This document shows positions 1-8,891 of a stretch of 64,000 nt of DNA, piece after piece. This stretch comes from Rhodobacteraceae bacterium CCMM004 (lineage in GTDB: Bacteria > Pseudomonadota > Alphaproteobacteria > Rhodobacterales > Rhodobacteraceae): assembly GCA_004005435.1 (NCBI GenBank), contig RZWH01000010.1:21169-85168 (forward strand), read 5' to 3'. The translations under genes and the position numbers were made by a program. How positions within the stretch are numbered: the first letter of the stretch is position 1; every line of letters starts with the position of its first letter. Below the pieces are notes generated by a model. The model was not told the origin of the DNA. It ran no database searches and saw only the letters and a list, made by a program, of their open reading frames with translations.

Positions 1-186
1 GTCGGCGCCGCGGACCTGACGTGCCTCGTGCCACTCGGCGGCGGCGCGGTCGCGGTCGACGCCGCCCGGGCGCAGCCAGCGCCAGGCAAAGGGATCGGAG
101 CGGCGGCCGAACCAAATCGCCGCCACACAGGCGCCGACGATCAGGTAGAGCGGCCAGAAGGCCAGCGCGATGTCCAGACCGGTCAT
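1..186 (-). CDS. Partial membrane protein of unknown function (N-terminal part only)
   Basis: The minus strand is open from an ATG at 186 to the window edge, 62 codons without a stop, so only the N-terminus is visible. It begins MTGLDIALAFWPLYLIVG and contains one strongly hydrophobic stretch (about residues 4-25) followed by a basic, Arg/Trp-rich segment, as expected for a membrane anchor with a cytoplasmic tail. I do not recognise the family. It is divergent from the small plus-strand gene at 285. The call rests on the open frame and the membrane segment alone. Confidence 0.5.
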   Translation of the reverse strand, partial: MTGLDIALAFWPLYLIVGACVAAIWFGRRSDPFAWRWLRPGGVDRDRAAAEWHEARQVRGAD

Positions 187-284
187 CCCGCAAGGCTAGG
201 GTCGGTGGTCGTGGCCGGCAAGGGGGACTTGATGCCGCGGCGCGCCCCGCTATCTCCTGCCGCGTGGCAGGGGGGGAGTGGTCC

Positions 285-461
285 ATGTCCAGCATCTTCG
301 ACCGGGTCGTCCGGCGCCTCCCGCGGCCGGGCCTGCGCACCGTGGCGTTCTGCGCCGGGGCCGTGGGCATGGTGGCGGCGCTGCTCTTCGCCACGGCGGT
401 CTATACCGGCGACGGGCTCGCGAACCGTCCAGACCCGCCGCGGGCCGTCGACTGGCTCTGA
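285..461 (+). CDS. Small single-pass membrane protein (58 aa), unknown function
   Basis: A 58-residue protein starting at the ATG at 285, with a run of G residues (270-277) just upstream that could act as ribosome binding site. Residues 18-42 form one hydrophobic segment after a basic N-terminus (RVVRRLPRPGLR), giving a one-helix topology, with a short tail ending in DWL. No family is recognised. It sits between a divergent membrane gene and another short one-helix protein, so it may belong to an uncharacterised envelope locus. Confidence 0.45.
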   Translation: MSSIFDRVVRRLPRPGLRTVAFCAGAVGMVAALLFATAVYTGDGLANRPDPPRAVDWL

Positions 462-545
462 CCCGACGGCATCCGCCATCGGCGGGAACCCCCGCTGGTG
501 CACGGCATTTCTTTCTCGGACCGTTCTAATCCGAGAGTATCCCTC

Positions 546-842
546 ATGGCCGACAAGCCGACACCGACCAACACCCACACCACCACCATCCGCGAAACCC
601 GGACGGAGAAGTCCGGGGGCTCCGGCCTGGCCTTCGTCCTCGGGGCGGTGGTCGTGGTCCTTGCCATCGTCGCCTGGTTCCTGTTCGCCGGGGGCGGAGG
701 CGTCGATGCGCCCGCGACCGGGGGCGGCGTCGACGTTGACGTCTCGGTCGGGAGCGACAGCGCGCCCGCCGCTGAGCCCGAGGCCGCGCCCGCGCCCGAG
801 GCCGGGTCCGGCGATGGCGCCGCCCCGGCGCCGGCAGACTGA
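546..842 (+). CDS. Small membrane protein with Ala/Pro/Glu-rich periplasmic tail (98 aa)
   Basis: The start is taken at the ATG at 546 (MADKPTPTNTHTTT); an in-frame ATG at 498 would add 16 residues but has no better ribosome binding site. A hydrophilic N-terminus of about 26 residues leads into a transmembrane segment (about 27-48). A Gly/Val/Asp stretch and a low-complexity tail rich in Ala, Pro and Glu follow. Similar one-helix proteins with acidic tails occur in Rhodobacteraceae, but I cannot assign a function. It is followed by a strong hairpin at 878-904. Confidence 0.5.
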   Translation: MADKPTPTNTHTTTIRETRTEKSGGSGLAFVLGAVVVVLAIVAWFLFAGGGGVDAPATGGGVDVDVSVGSDSAPAAEPEAAPAPEAGSGDGAAPAPAD

Positions 843-877
843 CACCGACCGCGCGCCCCGGGCGCGCCACGATCCTC

Positions 878-904
878 GGCGGACGCCCCTGGCGGGCGTC
901 CGCC
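878..904 (+). terminator. GC-rich hairpin after the 98-aa gene
   Basis: GGCGGACGCCC (878-888) and GGGCGTCCGCC (894-904) form a perfect 11-bp stem with a 5-nt loop, 36 bp after the upstream stop codon. There is no U-tract, so intrinsic termination is uncertain; it may stabilise the 3' end. Confidence 0.5.
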
Positions 905-986
905 CCCATTGTCTCGACATCACCACCGCCCGTCGGGGGCCTCTCGGCCTCCACGCCCCTCGCCCGGGCGGTCGACGGAGCGCGCC

Positions 987-1316
987 ATGCTGATCCTCAC
1001 CTGTCCCTATTGCGGCGTCGCGGCCGACGAGACCGAACTGGCCCCAGGCGGCGAGGCCCATCTGACCCGTGAGGGCCCGGGATCGGACGACGACGCCTTC
1101 GCCGGCTATCTGTTCCACCGCGAGAACCCCAAGGGGGTGCATTTCGAGCGCTGGCGCCATGCCATGGGCTGCGGCAAGTGGTTCCACGCCGCCCGCTGCA
1201 CGGTAACGCTAGAGGTCTTCGGCACCTACGCCGCGCAGGTCACGGAGCCGCCCCGCGCGATCCGCGACGCGGTCTCGGCGCGTCGCCCGGGATGGCGCTG
1301 GAGGGACCTGACGTGA
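987..1316 (+). CDS. soxD: Sarcosine oxidase delta subunit
   Basis: The delta subunit of heterotetrameric sarcosine oxidase, which oxidatively demethylates sarcosine to glycine and passes the one-carbon unit to tetrahydrofolate. The 109-residue length is normal. The zinc site is visible: CPYCG near the N-terminus (residues 6-10) and a C-x-H/C cluster in the MGCGKWFHAARC segment. The ATG at 987 gives the family's canonical start MLILTCPYCG. It overlaps soxA by 4 nt (GTGA), indicating translational coupling. In related bacteria soxB lies directly upstream, but it is not here. Confidence 0.93.
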   Translation: MLILTCPYCGVAADETELAPGGEAHLTREGPGSDDDAFAGYLFHRENPKGVHFERWRHAMGCGKWFHAARCTVTLEVFGTYAAQVTEPPRAIRDAVSARRPGWRWRDLT

Positions 1317-4300
1317 GCATCCGTCTGAACAGCGGCGGACGCCGCATCGACCGAGACCGGGTGCTGCGCTACCGCTTCAACGGCCGCGATATGGCCGGTT
1401 TCGCGGGCGACACGCTGGCTTCGGCTCTGCTCGGCGCGGGACAGACGCTCATGGGCCGGTCGTTCAAGTACCACCGGCCGCGCGGCGTCGTCGCCAGCGG
1501 CCCAGAAGAGCCCAACGCGCTGATGGGCGTGGGCGAGGGCGCGCGGTTCGAGCCGAACCAGCGCGCCCCGGCGACCCCCCTCCACGAGGGCCTCGTGGCG
1601 GTCAGCCAGAACCACTGGCCCAGCCTGGAGCGCGACGTGGGCGCGGTGAACACCGCCTTGGCGCGGTTCCTGCCGGCGGGATTCTACTACAAGACGTTCA
1701 CCTGGCCGCGGGCGTTTTGGAAACATGTCTACGAGCCCTTCATCCGCCGCTCCGCGGGCCTGGGGCGACCCCCTGAGGAGGCCGATGCCGACCGCTATGA
1801 ACACTTCAACATCCGCACGGATGTCGTTGTCATCGGGGGCGGAATTGCCGGTCTGACCGCCGCGCGGCTGGCGGCGGAGGCGGGTCTGGAGGTGCTGCTG
1901 ATCGAGCAGGACACGATCTGGGGCGGCCGCGCGCCGGTCGACGGGGTCGAGATCGACGGCAACCCCGCGCAGGCCTGGGTGGACGACACCGTCGCCGCGC
2001 TCGCCGCGATGCCCAATGTCCGCCTACGGCTCGGCACCATGGCCGCGGGTATCTACGATCACGGCTACCTCCTGGCCTACGAGCGAGTGGCCGACCGCCC
2101 CGATTCGAGCGGCGCCCCGCGCCACCGGCTCTGGCGGGTCCGGGCCCGCCGGATCGTCACCGCCACCGGCGCCATCGAGCGGCCCCTGTCGTTTGCGTGC
2201 AACGACGTCCCGGGGGTCATGTTGGCAGGGGCGGTGCGCGACTATCTGGTCGACTACGGGGTCAGTCCCGGCGACCGCACCGTGATCGTCACCAACAACG
2301 ACGACGCCTATCGCACGGCCATCGCGCTGCACCGGGCGGGGCTGTCGGTTCCGGCGATCGTCGACGCCCGGCCCGAGATCGCGGGCGCCCTGCCCGAAGA
2401 GGCCCGGCAGCTCGGCCTCACGATCCTGCCCGGGACCGGTATCGCCAAGGTCAAGGGCGGTCGGCAGGTCACCGGCGTGGCCCTCTGCCAGCAGGGCGGC
2501 GACGGGGCGGTCACGCAGGAGATCGCGTGTGACGCCGTGGCCATGTCCGGCGGCTGGTCGCCGGTGGTGCATCTGTGGTCGCATTGTGGGGGCAAGCTGA
2601 TCTGGGACGCCGAGCAGGCCCATTTCCGTCCCGACCCCGACCGGGCGCCCACCGGCGCCGACGGCCGCGGCTTCGTCGTGACGGCGGGGGCGGCGAGCGG
2701 GGCGCTGAGGGCGGATGCCGCGCTGTCGGATGCGGCCGCCGCGGCGGACCGGGTGCTGACCGCGCTCGACCAGACGGCCGGCGACGCGTCACCGCCGCGG
2801 GCGGACGTGCCCTCCGAGGCGCCGCTGGCGCCGGTCTGGATGATGCCGCAGCGGGCAGGCGCCGACCTGCGCGCCAAGATGTGGCTCGACTTCCAAAACG
2901 ATGTGAAGGTGTCGGACGTGCGCCTGGCGGCGCAAGAGGGCTTTACGTCGGTCGAGCACGCCAAGCGCTATACCACGCTCGGCATGGCCACGGATCAAGG
3001 CAAGTTGAGCAACATCAATGGCCTGGCCGTCCTTGCCGACGCGCGGGGCGATGCCATCCCGCAGGTGGGCACCACCACCTTCCGGCCGCCCTATGTGCCG
3101 ATCTCCATGGGCTCCATCGCCGGGGAGGCGCGGGGCGACCTGTTCCAACCGATCCGCCGCACGCCGCTGCACGACTGGCATGAGGGACAGGGCGCCCGGT
3201 GGGAGCCGGTGGGCCAGTGGCGCCGCCCCTACACCTACCTCCGCGAGGGCGAGGGGGTGAAGGACGCGGTCAACCGGGAGATCCTGAACACCCGTTCCAA
3301 CGTCGGCCTCCTCGATGCCTCCACCCTGGGCAAGATCGTGGTCAAGGGGCCGGACGCCGGCCGCTTTCTCGACATGCTCTACACCAACATGATGTCCACG
3401 CTGAAGGTCGGGCGCTGCCGCTACGGCCTGATGTGCAGCGAGAACGGCTTTCTCATGGACGACGGAGTGGTGGCGCGGCTGTCCGAGGACACGTTCCTGT
3501 GCCACACCACCACCGGCGGCGCCGACCGCATCCACGCGCATATGGAGGAGTGGCTCCAGACCGAGTGGTGGACGTGGAAGGTGTGGATCGCGAACCTGAC
3601 CGAGCACTATGCCCAGATCGCCGTGGTGGGACCGAAGGCGCGGACGCTGCTGGAGCGTCTGGGCGGCATGGACCTGAGTCGCGACGCGCTGCCCTTCATG
3701 GGCTGGGCCGACGGGACGCTGGGCGGTCTGCCGGTGCGGGTCTACCGCATCTCGTTCTCGGGCGAGCTGAGTTATGAGATCGCGGTCCCGGCGGGGCAGG
3801 GCAGGGCGCTGTGGGACCGGCTGCTGTCCGAGGGCGCGGACCTGGGCGTCATGCCCTACGGGACCGAGGCGCTGCACGTCATGCGGGCCGAAAAGGGCTT
3901 CATCATGATCGGCGACGAGACCGACGGCACGGTCATCCCGCAGGACCTGGGCCTGGACTGGGCCATCTCCAAGAAGAAGGACGACTATCTGGGCAAGCGC
4001 GCGCAGGCGCGGCCGCACATGACCGACCCCGACCGGTGGACGCTGGTGGGGCTGGAGACCGAAAGCGGTGCGGTCCTGCCCGAGGGCGCCTATGCGGTGG
4101 CCGAGGGCACGAACGCCAACGGCCAGAGGCGGACCCAGGGGCGGGTGACGTCGACCTACTATTCGCCGACGCTCGACCGCGGCATCGCCATGGGGCTCGT
4201 CTGGCGCGGGCCAGAGCGGCTGGGCGAGGTGCTGACCTTCCCCAAGGTGGACGGCACGCCGGTCCGTGCCCGGATCGTGTCGCCGGTGTTCTACGACCCC

Positions 4301-4324
4301 AAGGGGGAGAAGCAGGATGTCTGA
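1313..4324 (+). CDS. soxA: Sarcosine oxidase alpha subunit
   Basis: About 1003 residues, the usual length. The GTG at 1313, overlapping the soxD stop, gives the expected start SIRLNSGGRRIDRD. The N-terminal domain is a 2Fe-2S-ferredoxin-like fold without iron. A Rossmann dinucleotide-binding motif follows (VVVIGGGIAGLTAARLA). The C-terminal third is the GcvT-like tetrahydrofolate-binding aminomethyltransferase domain, with the typical GRCRYGLMCSENGFLMDDGV and MPYGTEALHVMRAEKGF regions. Its stop overlaps the soxG start by 8 bp, so alpha and gamma are coupled. The subunit carries NAD and folate and channels methylene groups between active sites in the complex. Confidence 0.95.
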   Translation: MSIRLNSGGRRIDRDRVLRYRFNGRDMAGFAGDTLASALLGAGQTLMGRSFKYHRPRGVVASGPEEPNALMGVGEGARFEPNQRAPATPLHEGLVAVSQNHWPSLERDVGAVNTALARFLPAGFYYKTFTWPRAFWKHVYEPFIRRSAGLGRPPEEADADRYEHFNIRTDVVVIGGGIAGLTAARLAAEAGLEVLLIEQDTIWGGRAPVDGVEIDGNPAQAWVDDTVAALAAMPNVRLRLGTMAAGIYDHGYLLAYERVADRPDSSGAPRHRLWRVRARRIVTATGAIERPLSFACNDVPGVMLAGAVRDYLVDYGVSPGDRTVIVTNNDDAYRTAIALHRAGLSVPAIVDARPEIAGALPEEARQLGLTILPGTGIAKVKGGRQVTGVALCQQGGDGAVTQEIACDAVAMSGGWSPVVHLWSHCGGKLIWDAEQAHFRPDPDRAPTGADGRGFVVTAGAASGALRADAALSDAAAAADRVLTALDQTAGDASPPRADVPSEAPLAPVWMMPQRAGADLRAKMWLDFQNDVKVSDVRLAAQEGFTSVEHAKRYTTLGMATDQGKLSNINGLAVLADARGDAIPQVGTTTFRPPYVPISMGSIAGEARGDLFQPIRRTPLHDWHEGQGARWEPVGQWRRPYTYLREGEGVKDAVNREILNTRSNVGLLDASTLGKIVVKGPDAGRFLDMLYTNMMSTLKVGRCRYGLMCSENGFLMDDGVVARLSEDTFLCHTTTGGADRIHAHMEEWLQTEWWTWKVWIANLTEHYAQIAVVGPKARTLLERLGGMDLSRDALPFMGWADGTLGGLPVRVYRISFSGELSYEIAVPAGQGRALWDRLLSEGADLGVMPYGTEALHVMRAEKGFIMIGDETDGTVIPQDLGLDWAISKKKDDYLGKRAQARPHMTDPDRWTLVGLETESGAVLPEGAYAVAEGTNANGQRRTQGRVTSTYYSPTLDRGIAMGLVWRGPERLGEVLTFPKVDGTPVRARIVSPVFYDPKGEKQDV

Positions 4325-4895
4325 GATCGCCACGGCCTTGGGTGGCGCCCGTTCGGACGGGCTCTGCACCGTTTGCGAAGTGCCGCCCCTGGGCATGATC
4401 CAGATCCGCGCCGATCTGGGCGCCACCGCGGTGCGCGATGCCGTGGCGGAGGGTGCGGGCGTCGCCGTGCCGGACGTTCTGCGCGCCACGACCGAGCAGG
4501 GGCGAACGCTCTGTTGGTTTTCGCCCGACGAGGTGCTCTTGATCCTGCCGCGGGGCGAGGCGCCCTCGGCGCTCAGCGCCCTCGCCGAGGCGATGGAGGG
4601 CCACCACCACCTGGCCGCGGACGTGTCGGACATGCGTGCGGTGCTGCGGGTGGAGGGGCGGGCGGTGCGCGATGTCCTGGCCAAACTGACGCCCGCCGAC
4701 ATGGCGCCGGGCGCCTTCCCCCCCGGCAGCGTCCGCCGCACCCGCCTGGGCCAGATCGCCGCCGCCGTGCGGATGGTGGAGGACGAGACGGTCGAGATCC
4801 TGTGCTTTCGCTCGGTGGCGCGCTATGCCTTCGACCTCATGACCGAGGCCGCGCGGGAGGGCGGTGCCGTCGGCTATTTCGACCGCGAGGCGTAG
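4317..4895 (+). CDS. soxG: Sarcosine oxidase gamma subunit
   Basis: 192 residues starting at the ATG at 4317, just before the soxA stop. The protein matches the SoxG family in size and position: MSEIATALGG start, LCTVCEVPPLGMIQIRAD, and the DEVLLILPRG strand typical of this GcvT-related fold. SoxG is a structural partner that completes the folate-binding side of the heterotetramer. The operon ends with the intrinsic terminator at 4903-4929. Confidence 0.88.
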   Translation: MSEIATALGGARSDGLCTVCEVPPLGMIQIRADLGATAVRDAVAEGAGVAVPDVLRATTEQGRTLCWFSPDEVLLILPRGEAPSALSALAEAMEGHHHLAADVSDMRAVLRVEGRAVRDVLAKLTPADMAPGAFPPGSVRRTRLGQIAAAVRMVEDETVEILCFRSVARYAFDLMTEAAREGGAVGYFDREA

Positions 4896-4902
4896 GCGGG
4901 GT

Positions 4903-4929
4903 GCGGCCGGTCGCGCGCGCCGCTTTTTT
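4903..4929 (+). terminator. Intrinsic terminator of the sox operon
   Basis: GCGGC (903-907) pairs with GCCGC (919-923) around a GC-rich loop and is followed directly by six T residues (4924-4929), seven bases after the soxG stop. Confidence 0.65.
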
Positions 4930-4939
4930 CGGCAGTCGC

Positions 4940-4969
4940 TTGACGCCCGCCCCTCCGCGGCACAGGTAT
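4940..4969 (+). promoter_or_regulatory. Candidate sigma-70 promoter of sodB
   Basis: TTGACG at 4940-4945 and AGGTAT at 4964-4969 with an 18-bp spacer, about 40 bp upstream of the sodB start. The -35 is a good match and the -10 is weak. No start site is known. Confidence 0.4.
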
Positions 4970-5010
4970 CGGCCTGGAACCACACAACCACTCCTGAAAG
5001 GGGGCCGACT

Positions 5011-5610
5011 ATGGCATTCGAACTTCCCGACCTTCCCTATTCCCACGACGCACTGGCCGATCTGGGCATGAGCCGGGAGACGCTGGAGTATCACCACGAC
5101 ATCCACCACAAGGCCTATGTCGACAACGGCAACAAGGCCATCGCCGGCACCGAGTGGGAGGGCAAGTCGGTCGAGGAGATCATCACCGGCACCTATGACA
5201 AGGGCGCCGTGGCGCAGAACGGCATCTTCAACAACGCCTCGCAGTATTGGAACCACAACCAGTTCTGGGAGATGATGGGCCCGGGCGAGAAGAAGATGCC
5301 GGGCGAGGTGGAGTCCGCGCTGACCGACGCCTTCGGTTCGGTCGACAAGTTCAAGGAAGAGTTCTCGGCCGCCGGTGCGGGGCAGTTCGGCTCGGGCTGG
5401 TGCTGGCTGGTCAAGGACACCGACGGGTCGCTGAAGGTGACCAAGACCGAGAACGGGGTGAACCCCTTGTGCTTCGGCCAGACCGCGCTTCTGGGCTGCG
5501 ACGTGTGGGAGCATTCCTACTACATCGACTTCCGCAACAAGCGCCCGGCCTACCTGTCGAACTTCCTCGACAAGCTGGTCAACTGGGAGAACGTCGCCTC
5601 CCGCATGTGA
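5011..5610 (+). CDS. sodB: Superoxide dismutase [Fe]
   Basis: 199 residues. It dismutes superoxide to oxygen and hydrogen peroxide in the cytoplasm. The start at 5011 gives the family's MAFELPDLPY and has AAAGGGGG upstream. Metal ligands lie in the expected contexts: His in EYHHDIHHKAY, His in the WNHNQFW motif, and Asp/His in CDVWEHSYY. The Gln in GAGQFGSGWCWL is in the position that marks iron-type enzymes. It is monocistronic: promoter-like sequence at 4940-4969 and a perfect hairpin at 5630-5645. Confidence 0.95.
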   Translation: MAFELPDLPYSHDALADLGMSRETLEYHHDIHHKAYVDNGNKAIAGTEWEGKSVEEIITGTYDKGAVAQNGIFNNASQYWNHNQFWEMMGPGEKKMPGEVESALTDAFGSVDKFKEEFSAAGAGQFGSGWCWLVKDTDGSLKVTKTENGVNPLCFGQTALLGCDVWEHSYYIDFRNKRPAYLSNFLDKLVNWENVASRM

Positions 5611-5629
5611 GCGGTGGGGCAGGGGGCAA

Positions 5630-5645
5630 GGGCCTTCGAAGGCCC
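5630..5645 (+). terminator. Palindromic hairpin downstream of sodB
   Basis: GGGCCTTCGAAGGCCC is a perfect 16-nt palindrome 20 bases after the sodB stop. The U-tract is missing, so it is called a terminator-like or 3'-end hairpin. Confidence 0.45.
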
Positions 5646-6086
5646 CTGGCCCCGGTCCAACCGTTGCAAGGCCTCGGGCCGTGGTACCGAGCCGCGCGGC
5701 CGCCGACCGCTGGTCCGCGGCCGCGCATCCGTCCGAAACGCCATGAAACCGCTCCCCGCGCGGGACAAGGCCGAAGGCCGCCGCGCGACCGCCGACCCGC
5801 CCCACCGGGGCGGCGGTTGGGTGCCGTTGGCGCGAAGCTCTGATGTCGAGCTACCACGGCGACCATAAACCGCGCCGCTCCCCGGTCCGGTCCGCCACCC
5901 CGCGGGTCGGCGGCCGCGCGGCTATGCGCCTACGAACGGAGTTCTTTCCCGAGAGATGCTGTCGCCGGACGGTGGGCGCGACGCCGGCCTGCACGGATGA
6001 GCGGGGGACCTGCGGCGCCATCACCCGGGAACCGCGCCCTCCGCCCCCGTGTTCCTCTCGCAACGCACAACGATGGAGGACATCCC
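5646..6086. other. Intergenic region without a supported gene
   Basis: About 440 bp of very GC-rich sequence between sodB and the gene at 6087. Both strands have short open frames but none with a convincing start, composition or family resemblance. GGAAC at 6028 followed by CGTGTT at 6048 loosely resembles an ECF/general-stress promoter for the downstream pair, with non-ideal spacing. Nothing else is seen. Confidence 0.4.
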
Positions 6087-6323
6087 ATGGCCGAGCGCCT
6101 GAGATCGAAGGACGGCACTCGCGAGACCGACGACTACATCGGTGACGCCGCGACCCCCGGCCAGCAGGGCCGCGCCCAGGGCAACCTGGAGCGCAAGGTG
6201 GGCACCCGCGCCGAAGAGGAGCGCGCCGTCCACGGTGAGGGCATCACCCGCGTCACCAAGGCCGACGAAAAGGGTCAGGGCGACCTGGGCGGCCACCACG
6301 GCACCGGCCGGGACGAGGACTGA
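6087..6323 (+). CDS. Small hydrophilic protein (78 aa), unknown function
   Basis: The ATG at 6087 is preceded by GGAGGA (6076-6081). The 78-residue product starts MAERLRSKDGTRETDDYIGD and is almost wholly charged and polar, rich in Gly, Glu, Asp, Lys and Arg, with no hydrophobic core. It is therefore likely disordered. Three bases separate it from the host-attachment family gene, so the two are probably cotranscribed. The composition recalls stress-related hydrophilic proteins, but no family is assigned. Confidence 0.55.
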   Translation: MAERLRSKDGTRETDDYIGDAATPGQQGRAQGNLERKVGTRAEEERAVHGEGITRVTKADEKGQGDLGGHHGTGRDED

Positions 6324-6326
6324 GCC

Positions 6327-6782
6327 ATGGCCCGAATCGACGAAGGCACCTGGGTGCTGCTGGCCGACGGCGAAAAGGCGCTGTTCCTGGAGAACGTCAC
6401 CGACGCGGAGAACCCGCATCTGATCGTCATCCGTAAGGAAGAGCAGGAGAACCCGCCGAACCGCGAACAGGCGGCCAACCGCCGCGGCCGGTTCAACGAC
6501 GGGCCGTCGGTGCACCGCTCGGCGGTGGACGACACCGACTGGCATGAACTGGCCAAGGAGCGGTTCGCCCGCGACCTGGCCGAGATGCTCTACAAGCTCG
6601 CGCACAAGGGCGCGTTCGACAAGCTGGTGATCGCCGCCGCGCCGTCCGTCCTGGGCGACCTCAGAAGCGAACTGCACCAGGAGGTGACCAAGAAGGTGGT
6701 GGCGGAGATCGACAAGAACTTCACCAACCAGCCGCTGCACGAGATCGAGAAGTATCTCGCCCGCGAGGTCGACGCGGCGTGA
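6327..6782 (+). CDS. Host attachment family protein (Host_attach)
   Basis: 151 residues matching the Host_attach family in Alphaproteobacteria: N-terminal TWVLLADGEKALFLEN, the central FARDLAEMLYKLAHKGAFDKLVIAAAP region and the C-terminal DKNFTNQPLHEIEKYL signature. The name comes from an early link to Agrobacterium plant attachment, but most members, including those in marine bacteria, have no proven role; the fold relates to eRF1/baeRF-like domains. It lies 3 bp after the 78-aa gene and ends at a bidirectional hairpin. Confidence 0.8.
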   Translation: MARIDEGTWVLLADGEKALFLENVTDAENPHLIVIRKEEQENPPNREQAANRRGRFNDGPSVHRSAVDDTDWHELAKERFARDLAEMLYKLAHKGAFDKLVIAAAPSVLGDLRSELHQEVTKKVVAEIDKNFTNQPLHEIEKYLAREVDAA

Positions 6783-6788
6783 ACCGGT

Positions 6789-6810
6789 GGGGCGCCTGCA
6801 GGGGCGCCCC
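6789..6810. terminator. Bidirectional hairpin between convergent genes
   Basis: GGGGCGCC (6789-6796) and GGCGCCCC (6803-6810) form an 8-bp stem between the stops of the plus-strand host-attachment gene and the minus-strand gpt gene. Confidence 0.5.
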
Positions 6811-6812
6811 CC

Positions 6813-7334
6813 TCAATCCGTCCCGCGATAGGGCTGCACGTATTGCAGCGCCATGTCCCAGGGAAAGAAGATCCAGGTGTCCTGGCTGACCTCGGTGATG
6901 AAGGTGTCGACCATGGGCCGTCCCGAGGGCTTGGCATAGACGGTCGCGAAATGCGCCTTGGGATAGAGCTGCCGCACCAGCTCCAGCGTCTTGCCGGTGT
7001 CCACCAGGTCGTCGACGATCAGCACGCCGGTCCCGTCGCCCATCATCTCGACATCCGGCGATTTCAGCACCACCGCCTGCGCCTGCTCCTGATGGTCGTA
7101 GCTCTTGACGCTGATGGTATCGACCGTGCGGATGTCCAGTTCGCGCGCGACGATCATCGCCGGCGCCATGCCGCCCCGTGTGACGGCCACTACCGCACGC
7201 CAGCCGCCGCCCTTTTCACCCGCCCCCCCCTCGGGGCCGACCCCGTCCAACCGCCAGGCCAGCGCCCGGCTGTCGCGGTGGATCTGGTCCCAACTGACGT
7301 GGAACCCCTTCTCATGAGGCAGGCGGTCGGTCAT
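6813..7334 (-). CDS. gpt: Xanthine-guanine phosphoribosyltransferase
   Basis: 173 residues. It salvages xanthine and guanine to nucleotides using PRPP. The PRPP-binding signature [13 protein letters not shown] is intact, and the purine-end [14 protein letters not shown] matches Gpt enzymes. The loop around [13 protein letters not shown] is slightly long and Gly-rich. It lies 31 bp downstream of the minus-strand gene at 7366-8181, so the two may share a transcript. Confidence 0.92.
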   Translation of the reverse strand: MTDRLPHEKGFHVSWDQIHRDSRALAWRLDGVGPEGGAGEKGGGWRAVVAVTRGGMAPAMIVARELDIRTVDTISVKSYDHQEQAQAVVLKSPDVEMMGDGTGVLIVDDLVDTGKTLELVRQLYPKAHFATVYAKPSGRPMVDTFITEVSQDTWIFFPWDMALQYVQPYRGTD

Positions 7335-7365
7335 GCCCGTGCCATACGCCGCACGTGGCCGCGGT

Positions 7366-8181
7366 TCAAGCCTCTGGGGTCGCCAGATGCCACGCCAGAT
7401 CGTGCCGTGCCAGATAGACCGGCGCCCGGTGCCGCAGCGCCGCGGCGTCGTAGCGGCGCGGGTCGAGATAGCGGACCGGCTCGTGCGCCTGTCTCAGCCG
7501 CATCGGTGCGCCCGTGACACGCGGCTGGGCGACCCGGACCGCGGGCAGGGCGGTCCATTCCCGGTCGTCCAGCCGGATCCAGTCGGCATGGTCGTGGCGC
7601 GGCCAGTCCTGCAGCGCCGCCGCCGCCAGCAGCCGCCCGGCCACATGCGCCACGGTCTGGTGCCAGGCGTCCACGCCCTGCGTGGCGACGGCGTCGACAT
7701 GCGCCTCCGGCGCGCTCGACAGGCCGAAGACGCCCCAGACGGTGGACCGCAACGCCCCGATATCCTCCCACAGGGTGCGCGGAAACGTCAGGGGGCGGCG
7801 CGGCTCGCGCCCGTCGTCCCGCGGATCGTCGGCGCGCTGCGACTCGCGCGGCCCCAGGAAACCGCCCCACGGCGGCGTGGTGCACAGCTTGGCCTGCGTC
7901 GCAAAGGTTGCATCGTCGGCGATGCCCTCGGTCACGGCCAGGCGCAGTCTGTCGCGGTTGGCGCCGTGCTGCATCATCGACGCTACGCCGTCGACGCCGG
8001 CTGTGCGCACCGCCGCCGGGCAATCCGGCCGCACGACGATACGCAGCACGGTCTGGGCGATCAGGTAATAGGTCCTGACCGGGAGGACATGGTGATAGAC
8101 CCAGCCGCGATTGAAGCGCGGCGTCGCGCGGATCGAGGACGTGGCGGGGATCGGAATCGTGAGCGTAATCGGATCGGCCAT
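7366..8181 (-). CDS. Hypothetical protein (271 aa)
   Basis: A 271-residue protein starting [20 protein letters not shown]. It has no signal peptide or membrane helix. The region around [15 protein letters not shown] is amphipathic, and the C-terminal half is rich in Ala, Arg, His and Trp. The frame has the strong third-position GC bias of its neighbours, supporting coding. I do not recognise the family. It is upstream of gpt on the same strand. Confidence 0.6.
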   Translation of the reverse strand: MADPITLTIPIPATSSIRATPRFNRGWVYHHVLPVRTYYLIAQTVLRIVVRPDCPAAVRTAGVDGVASMMQHGANRDRLRLAVTEGIADDATFATQAKLCTTPPWGGFLGPRESQRADDPRDDGREPRRPLTFPRTLWEDIGALRSTVWGVFGLSSAPEAHVDAVATQGVDAWHQTVAHVAGRLLAAAALQDWPRHDHADWIRLDDREWTALPAVRVAQPRVTGAPMRLRQAHEPVRYLDPRRYDAAALRHRAPVYLARHDLAWHLATPEA

Positions 8182-8277
8182 GGCTGGCTCCTGAATACTG
8201 ACATCAAAAAAATGTGCCGAGGCACTGGAAATGACGTCAGTATGCCGCCAGGGGGCCCTCTCCGTCCAGCCCCGCGC

Positions 8278-8886
8278 TCAGAGGCTGCGGTCGGCCAGCA
8301 GGCGCAGGCCCAGCGCCCCCAGAACCCCGGCCGCGACGCGGTCGAAGACCGGCTTGGCGCGCAGATAGCCTGCCGACACGCGCCGCGTCGAGAGCAGAAC
8401 GACCAGCGTCGAGCCCACGATTAGCTCCACCGCCAGATGGTTGGCGACGATCAGCGCCTTGGCCTCCACCGGCAGGGCGGGCGGGAAGATCACGATCAGC
8501 ACCGCGGCCGAGAACAGCACCGATTTGGGGTTGGCGAGGTTCACCAGCACACCGCCCAGGAACGCGCGTGCGGCGGGGCGCGGCACCTCGCCCAGCGGGT
8601 CGGATGCGGCGCGCCAGGTCTTGATCGCGATCCAGATGAGGTAGAGCGCCCCGGCCGTCTTGACGATCCAGTAGAGCGCCGGGACCGCCGCAAAGAGCGC
8701 CTCCAGCCCGACGAGCGCCAGGAGCGTCCAGGTCGCGGCCATGACAGCCAGCCCCCAGACGGTGTAGAGACCCACGCGGCGCCCCTGGCTGAGCGTCTGG
8801 CGGATGAAATAGAGCATCGCCGGACCGGGGCTGAGGATCGCCGCAAGCAGCGTGGCGTTGAAGGCGAGGAGGTGCTCCCAGCCCAT
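8278..8886 (-). CDS. LysE/RhtB family amino-acid exporter
   Basis: 202 residues with about six hydrophobic segments. The LysE/RhtB landmarks are present: N-terminal FNATLLAAILSPGPAMLYFI with the conserved PGP motif, central KTAGALYLIWIAIKTWRA, and the FLGGVLVNLANPKSVLFSAAV motif. Family members export amino acids such as homoserine, threonine or lysine; the substrate cannot be read from sequence. It starts 5 bp after the fabI stop, so it is in the fabI transcript. Confidence 0.88.
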   Translation of the reverse strand: MGWEHLLAFNATLLAAILSPGPAMLYFIRQTLSQGRRVGLYTVWGLAVMAATWTLLALVGLEALFAAVPALYWIVKTAGALYLIWIAIKTWRAASDPLGEVPRPAARAFLGGVLVNLANPKSVLFSAAVLIVIFPPALPVEAKALIVANHLAVELIVGSTLVVLLSTRRVSAGYLRAKPVFDRVAAGVLGALGLRLLADRSL

Positions 8887-8891
8887 GCCGC

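Noticed and set aside
2789..4741. 650-aa open frame antisense to soxA/soxG
   Set aside because: A by-product of strong GC bias in third positions; no family-like sequence, no start signal, and the opposite strand holds clear sarcosine oxidase subunits.
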